Source: Diatrype stigma (lineage: Eukaryota; Ascomycota; Sordariomycetes; Xylariales; Diatrypaceae). From it: a stretch of DNA of 64,000 nt. The stretch is from contig JAKJXP020000103.1 of assembly GCA_022225965.2 (NCBI GenBank), positions 62,001 through 126,000 of the forward strand. Reading direction: 5' to 3'. Shown here in pieces: positions 61,101-64,000 of the stretch. The position numbers and the translations under genes were made by a program. Position 1 is the stretch's first letter, and each line of letters begins with the position of its first letter. The notes under the pieces were generated by a model, which saw only the letters and a program-made list of their open reading frames with translations, was not told the DNA's origin and searched no databases.

Positions 61101-64000
61101 CCATAATATTATAAATAAATTTATCTTTTATCGCGCCATTAATTCGCCGTTTTTAATACAGCTTTTTTATTTTCCTAACTATATTGCGGTATTGTTTTGC
61201 CATTTCCGGTTCGGATATGCCGGTATTTGCATATATCGAAATCCGTAATAAGGCCGTTATAAGTTTGCAATCGTTATTTTACCATAAAGCGTTTTTTCCT
61301 TTATTATAACGTATTTTTTCCGTAACTTTTATAGTTATAATAAAAATCTATAGAAATTTATTTACCAAAACTTTCGTTTTTTTCTTAAGTCCGGAATATA
61401 AAATATTTTAATCCAATAGGTACATATTAATTAGGCGAAACGCAATACTTTTTCCGGCGGAATGCTAAATTTGCTTTTAAGAATTCGCGGTGCCTTATTT
61501 ACCGAAATCCGATCCAATATAATATAATAATCCGAATTAACGTATAACGTATTTTTTATTTAAGCCGTAATGCCTAAAATATTAAATACGAAAATATTAC
61601 TATATTAATTCGTAAATTATTTATCGTTATGTATTTGAAATTCCTAGGCCTTAAGCCAATCGGTTATTTTTTGCCCTAAACTACCGTATTTGTTTTTATA
61701 AAAGAATTATTATAATCAATAAATAACGTTAAAATTTCCAGCAATTATGCGGTTTAGTTTTGATTTTTATTAATCCAGGCCCTTAAATATTTCGTATAAT
61801 ACGCCGCTATTCAAATAAATATTGCCGACGATAACGTTATTAACTTATATAATACATACGTTTTAAAAAACGAATGGTCGAAATTATGCCACGTTTAAAA
61901 TGGGATTCTTACAAATATAAATAAAAACTCGGAAAAAAGTAGCTATCCAGTTTTCCGTTAAAGAAAATGTATCGTATTTAAAATATATCTTAATTTGCCG
62001 TTTAACGGATACGGCGATTTAAAATTTCTGGATAAATATTATATCGGCCCGAATAAACCAGGCCGTATAAAGAATCGTATTATAAATAAAACCCCCTTTT
62101 CGGATATTTATTTGCATTATTTTAAATAGCTTAAAGGTTTTATTATTACTTTAATAATGGCGTTTTCGTTCCGTTATTATTAAAGCGTATTATTAATATA
62201 TCTATTAAGGGCCAAATTTTTTTTTCAACCGCGCGTTATATGTCGCTAATATCGTAATAGCGATTGGATTTAAAAATGTTAGCGAATTCGTCGTAATCGT
62301 CGGCTTATTAAAAAAAGGCATTAACGATCCGGTTTATTAATTTCCGGGATCTTTTTTCCGCCGCTTTATATACTTTTAAATCCAAAGGATCCATTATTGG
62401 TATTAATGCCGTGGACTATATGAAAAAAGATAATGCTTAAGCCAATTCGTTTTCGTTCTTATTCGAATTCGGAGCGTCGTTTTTTTTTTCCTTCGCATTT
62501 ATAGCTATGGGTCGAAAAAAAAAAGGAAAGTATAAACGGTACCGTCGCTTATAAAAAACTAATCGGACCGGTCGAAATATTTTTTATTCCGCGAATATTT
62601 TTATAACTATAGCCGAAATAACCGTTAATACCATTACCGGCATATTAGTTTATTCGGTTTTTTGTATTTGTCGTCTTTATATTTAAACGAAGGCTAATTG
62701 TTATTCGTATATTATTAATATGCCTTTAATGTATTCCCATTGTTTTATAATAAAACGTTGCTTTTAAAAACGACGGATTGCTTTTTCGTTCCGTCGGGTT
62801 ATTAGCATAAAAGAATCAAAAAAATCCATTTCAATATTTTCCGAATGCTATGGATTTTTCGAATAGAAATACGTAAAATATGCGGCTTAAGTAAATACGG
62901 CTTAAATAGGTTACGTAATTTAGGTTTGGGCTTGCGTTTATGTTTATGTTTTTTTAATGCCTTTCTTTTTTCCTTAAAGGCGGCATTATAAGCTTATTCG
63001 TTCAATTATCGGATATTTGCGAATTGCTCCTTAATAAAACGAATTATTTTGTTTTTCCGTTTAATTAACCGAATAAAGTATATTATAAAATTAAAAAAAT
63101 AAAGGCCTTTATAATTAAAATACTTTATATTATTTTTATAAACGTCTTTATTTTTTATAAATAAATATAATTTTTTAGTTTTGTTATATTTTTTATATCT
63201 TAATTTATTTATGTAATTCTTATTATCGTAAAATCCGAACCATATGTTATATTAAATAATTTTCGGATTTCTTATTAGCAGTTTAAATAATTTTAATCCG
63301 AATATTCGGAATTTCTTAACCGGCTGCGTAAATGTAGCGATTTATTTTTAAATAGGAACGCTAGGAATATATTTTTTTGATCGGTAAAATGTTACTGGTT
63401 TAATATTGATTTGCGCCGTAATTTCTGCGTTAATAACCTTATTAATAAATTAATGGCCGGCCAATATTATAAGGATTTCAAAAACCTTTATTAATACGTA
63501 TATGAATTACTGTTATGCTTTTTTTAATTTTAGGTTATTAGCCGTTATTATTGCTTTTAATATATATTAACGGATTATGTTATTACGGAAACGTATTGCC
63601 TAGTTTGTTTTTATTTTTTGGATATTAGTAATTTTTTAAGATCTAATTTAAATATATTCATTAAATTAATTCGAACGTTTTATAACCGGAAATTATGCCA
63701 TACGTAATCGAAACCGATACGTACGAAAAAACGGTTATTTAGTTTATTTTCGTTAAGAATAAGGATAGGTTTATTTTTATTTTTGGCTTTTTTGGCTTTA
63801 GAATCGACGATCTTCCATTTCTTGTGCTGTTTTATTAAAAATGCCGCTATTGCCGCGTATATAAAGGTAAGAAATGCTATTATAACGAATGCAGTAACTT
63901 AAAAAAAACGAAATATGTTTTTTTTAATCGAAGGAAATACGGATATAAACGGGTTTATAATAAATGAAATATTCGGGAAATATTTATATTTTAATTCGTT
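58150..64000 (-). mobile_element. LINE (Tad1/I-like) copy 3, RIP-degraded, extends past the window
   Basis: The 3' module begins at the GATAATGATA tract near 58150 (ACATCCGGATGGACTT, AATATTATATAATATATGG). Minus-strand remnants in order: an endonuclease-like block near 61900 (RVFIYICKNPILNV), a fingers block near 60650-60770 (YGYYFISFRTAEIIMLFKVN), and palm blocks near 60140-60240 (FFILFMLYTELLFRKGP, then KYANDIAII). The upstream part to 64000 is AT-rich and would hold the rest of the endonuclease and ORF1, but I cannot recognise domains there. Stops occur throughout. Confidence 0.78.

Overview
The window is nuclear DNA of a filamentous ascomycete. The evidence is short spliceosomal introns (about 50-170 nt, GT..AG, with CTAAC-like branch sites), a fungal-type CENP-A, the ALE1, RSM10 and Ydj1-type gene set, and an AT-rich tract with the base pattern left by repeat-induced point mutation (RIP). 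The protein set and the dispersed ACCTAGGT palindromes fit Sordariomycetes; no finer placement is supported.

Layout. About 0.4-47.8 kb is a gene-rich, mostly housekeeping region. In order: a serine-rich two-TM protein (+), ALE1 lysophospholipid acyltransferase (-), GDP-mannose transporter (-), an SDR oxidoreductase (-), a small six-cysteine secreted protein (+) next to a 3 kb gene-poor gap, acireductone dioxygenase (-), a derlin (-), centromeric histone CENP-A (+), a FUN14 protein (+), Xaa-Pro aminopeptidase P (-), an importin-13-like karyopherin (+), mitochondrial TrpRS (-), mitoribosomal uS10m (-), COP9 subunit 5 (+), mitochondrial GluRS (-), a type I DnaJ (+), an alternative NADH dehydrogenase (-) and an M35 metalloprotease (-). 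Most are multi-exon; the exon joins given were checked for reading phase.

From 47.8 to 53.1 kb the content is sparser and secreted or accessory: a U6 snRNA gene on the minus strand interrupted by a 55-nt mRNA-type intron that carries a B-box-like element, a CE3/SGNH esterase whose second intron holds a poly-G/N10/poly-C assembly gap, and a GC-rich alpha/beta hydrolase. At about 53.05 kb the composition switches within tens of bases to a >10 kb AT-rich tract. It contains at least three minus-strand copies of one Tad1/I-like LINE, all broken by stops. Two copies still show reverse-transcriptase blocks.

Functional themes: mitochondrial protein synthesis and respiration (MSW1, RSM10, MSE1, alternative NADH dehydrogenase, FUN14, possibly AMPP), the secretory pathway (ALE1, GDP-mannose transporter, derlin), and nuclear functions (CENP-A, karyopherin, CSN5, U6). 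No biosynthetic cluster, CRISPR array or tRNA gene was seen. The most unusual items are the intron-split U6 gene and the nested LINE tract next to a gene whose 3' end runs into it.
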